Source of the DNA: a virus
DNA length: 24,693 bases
Reading direction: 5' to 3' (one strand)
IMG/VR virus record: IMGVR_UViG_3300017710_000050
Span: 1-24,693 of that record
Shown one piece after another: positions 23,309-24,693 of this stretch; the first letter of the stretch is position 1; each line of letters begins with the position of its first letter. Made by a program: the position numbers and the translations under genes. A model generated the notes under the pieces. The model worked only from the letters and a program-made list of their open reading frames with translations. It searched no databases and was not told the origin of the DNA.

Positions 23309-23764
23309 ATGTTAAATTTAATTGGAAGTTTACTGCCTGTCGGTGAAAAGTTAATTGATAAATTAATTCCAGACCCCCAGGCAAAACAAAAGGCTCTAAA
23401 AGAATTAAAACAAATGGAGCAATCAGGGGAATTAGCAAGACTTTCCGCTGATCATGCAAATACTGCAAGTGCCCGTGAGCGAGAAATGGAAATCGCCAAT
23501 TCTCAATTCGCCCCAATGGTAAATAAAATCATCGTACCGTGCCTAGCCATACTAATTGTATTTCTAACATTTGGCATGATGTCAGCAATCTTGTTTATGG
23601 ATATAGAATCTGGTAAGAATTACGAGATAAGTTTATATATCTTAGGGTTGCTCTCAGGAGCATTGATGAGTTGCATCAATTATTATTTTGGAAGTTCAAC
23701 TGGTTCAAAAGAAAAAAGTAAAGAGTTACAAGAAATTATGGAAAAGAAAGAACCAAAGCTATGA
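23309..23764 (+). CDS. holin, GTA-like 3TM-holin family
   Basis: A 151-aa protein with a GGAG ribosome-binding site (23299-23302). IPDPQAKQKALKELKQ (residues 20-35), then SAREREMEIANS, match the holin family known from gene transfer agents. Two clear membrane spans follow (residues about 74-95 and 106-126), then FGSSTGSKEKSKELQEIM, also typical. Holins accumulate in the inner membrane and open it at a set time to release the endolysin. The endolysin gene overlaps its end by four bases (ATGA), as expected of a lysis pair. Confidence 0.85.
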   Translation: MLNLIGSLLPVGEKLIDKLIPDPQAKQKALKELKQMEQSGELARLSADHANTASAREREMEIANSQFAPMVNKIIVPCLAILIVFLTFGMMSAILFMDIESGKNYEISLYILGLLSGALMSCINYYFGSSTGSKEKSKELQEIMEKKEPKL

Positions 23765-24153
23765 GTGTGGATTGGGAAAATTCTAAATACTTTAAAGCAA
23801 CTGAATTTATGTGCAGTCATACTGGCACAGAAAATATGGATGCCCACTTTATTGAAAAGTTAAATATGCTACGTCAGATTTATGGCAAACCCATGACAGT
23901 TAGTTCTGGGTACAGAGATTCAACACACCCTGTTGAGGCCATGAAAAAAGACCCTACATCTGGGTCACACGTTAGTGGAAAAGCAGCAGATATTTTAATA
24001 GAACGAGCGGAGGCATATAAACTTTTGTCTTTGGCATTTGACGTAGGGTTTACTGGTTTAGGTGTCAATCAAAAAGGTGGTGCAAGATTCTTACACCTAG
24101 ACACCATTGAAAGTTCACCCACAAGACCTCGCCCTACTATCTGGAGTTATTAG
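23761..24153 (+). CDS. endolysin, peptidase M15-type
   Basis: A 130-aa protein of the Peptidase_M15_3 (D,D-carboxypeptidase-like) family that cleaves peptidoglycan cross-links. The zinc ligands are visible: H70 and D77 in SGSHVSGKAADI and H112 in RFLHLD. SSGYRD (residues 48-53) is the family's substrate-side motif, and the N-terminus carries the usual EFMCSHTG. Length is full for a single-domain enzyme; no signal peptide is present, so it depends on the holin upstream. It ends two bases before a convergent minus-strand gene. Confidence 0.93.
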   Translation: MSVDWENSKYFKATEFMCSHTGTENMDAHFIEKLNMLRQIYGKPMTVSSGYRDSTHPVEAMKKDPTSGSHVSGKAADILIERAEAYKLLSLAFDVGFTGLGVNQKGGARFLHLDTIESSPTRPRPTIWSY

Positions 24154-24155
24154 GA

Positions 24156-24467
24156 CTAACTTGAATCTTCAAGGAAGTGATCCCAAGAAACACTTAAATT
24201 ATCTATAACAGATATTATTTCATCTTTATTTTTTGAATTAAATTCTCTAATTTCAAACTCGTAAAAGTCTTGGTATTTTGTTCCTTTAGATTCAAAGTCA
24301 CCAGATGTATTAATTATTAATTCATCACAATATTTTTTATGATATGTACCAAATAAATTAATATTTTTTTTTAGATATTGTTGTCTTTTATTTGCAGTTG
24401 TTTTAGAAGTAAATATTTCAAAATATTTATGATTGCCAGAATAACAAATTAAAATATAAAATTTCAT
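24156..24467 (-). CDS. hypothetical protein
   Basis: A 103-aa protein on the opposite strand, tail-to-tail with the endolysin. MKFYILICYSGNHKYFEIFT and the remainder are Lys/Tyr/Asn-rich, with alternating strands and helices and no known motif. Its start overlaps the stop of its upstream neighbour by four bases (ATGA), so the two are co-transcribed. Small genes on the opposite strand next to the lysis module are often early or host-takeover genes; that is inference. Confidence 0.7.
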   Translation of the reverse strand: MKFYILICYSGNHKYFEIFTSKTTANKRQQYLKKNINLFGTYHKKYCDELIINTSGDFESKGTKYQDFYEFEIREFNSKNKDEIISVIDNLSVSWDHFLEDSS

Positions 24468-24693
24468 TTTTCATTATTCTTTAAAAGTTCATTATTCATT
24501 TGCATGAAAATTTGCAGATATTTGTTTTTATCTTTTGCAGAACTCGTTAAAATCTCATTTCTTTTTTGCTCATAAAGTTTGTAAGCATCCTCATAAGTTT
24601 CAAACTCAACGCAGCTATCTTTATTTTTAATTGAATCAAAAACCTTGTAAGTTTTTTTGCTCACCTCAATCTTTTCAATTACTTTTTCTGCAA
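24464..24693 (-). CDS. hypothetical protein, possibly truncated by the window edge
   Basis: A minus-strand frame that stays open to the right edge. A GTG at 24664 would give 66 residues, but the frame continues upstream without a stop (EKVIEKIEV precedes), and GTG 24664 has no well-spaced ribosome-binding site, so the true start may lie outside the window. The visible part, YKVFDSIKNKDSCVEFETYE with DAYKLYEQKRNEIL, looks like a short beta-alpha unit with a Lys/Asn-rich helix. No family recognised. Coupled to the downstream minus-strand gene. Confidence 0.6.
   Translation of the reverse strand, partial: AEKVIEKIEVSKKTYKVFDSIKNKDSCVEFETYEDAYKLYEQKRNEILTSSAKDKNKYLQIFMQMNNELLKNNEK

Noticed and set aside
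24160-24173. CTTGAATCTTCAAG palindrome near the endolysin end, as a terminator
   Set aside because: Short stem, almost no loop, no T-run on either strand, and inside the end of the minus-strand gene.

Overview
The window is the late (structural, packaging and lysis) region of a short-tailed, T7-like double-stranded DNA phage, a podovirus. It is AT-rich, and its small genes resemble those I recall from uncultured marine phages: a DUF3310 protein, a 'MAHYAILD' fibre-associated protein, and a holin resembling gene-transfer-agent holins. A marine alphaproteobacterial host, possibly SAR11-like, is plausible but is inferred from composition and gene content only. The window holds no integrase, RNA polymerase, DNA polymerase, tRNA or CRISPR array, and no bacterial chromosomal gene, so the replication and early genes must lie outside it.

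Layout, left to right. Positions 1-106 are a C-rich leader with a hairpin. Positions 107-2625 carry a small protein with an SSB-like acidic tip, a short terminase small subunit, a 47-aa CxxC/CxxC protein below the usual ORF size cutoff, a DUF3310 protein, and the large terminase. Positions 2688-4955 hold five accessory genes between terminase and portal: two coiled-coil proteins with similar basic C-termini, a conserved hypothetical, a 52-aa Lys/Arg-rich protein and a 106-aa basic protein. Positions 4952-7552 are portal, a Bbp19-like protein and scaffold, closed by a clear intrinsic terminator (7564-7591). Positions 7592-7777 are non-coding, with a candidate promoter and a folded leader ahead of the major capsid gene (7778-8620) and a putative decoration protein. 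A long GAAA-capped hairpin follows. Positions 8960-11560 are the tubular tail proteins A and B. Positions 11561-17969 are four genes for internal or ejected proteins. Positions 18009-21932 are three fibre or adhesin genes and a fibre-associated protein, followed by a 2-oxoglutarate/Fe(II) oxygenase (21922-22539). Positions 22543-24153 form the lysis cassette: an XhlA-like membrane peptide, a C-terminally anchored membrane protein, a holin and an M15 peptidase endolysin. At the right edge two small genes run on the minus strand, tail-to-tail with the endolysin.

Apart from those two, every gene is on the plus strand and is packed with overlaps of the TAATG, TGATG, ATGA or GTGA type or gaps of a few bases, so translational coupling is likely. 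The genes describe one assembly line. The terminase pair packages DNA through the portal into a shell built on the scaffold. Tubular proteins and fibres close the head. The internal proteins are ejected into the host. The holin and peptidase release progeny. The most unusual parts are the folded capsid-gene leader, the CxxC mini-gene, the SSB-tip protein, the oxygenase next to a polyglycine adhesin, and the crowded membrane-protein lysis cassette.
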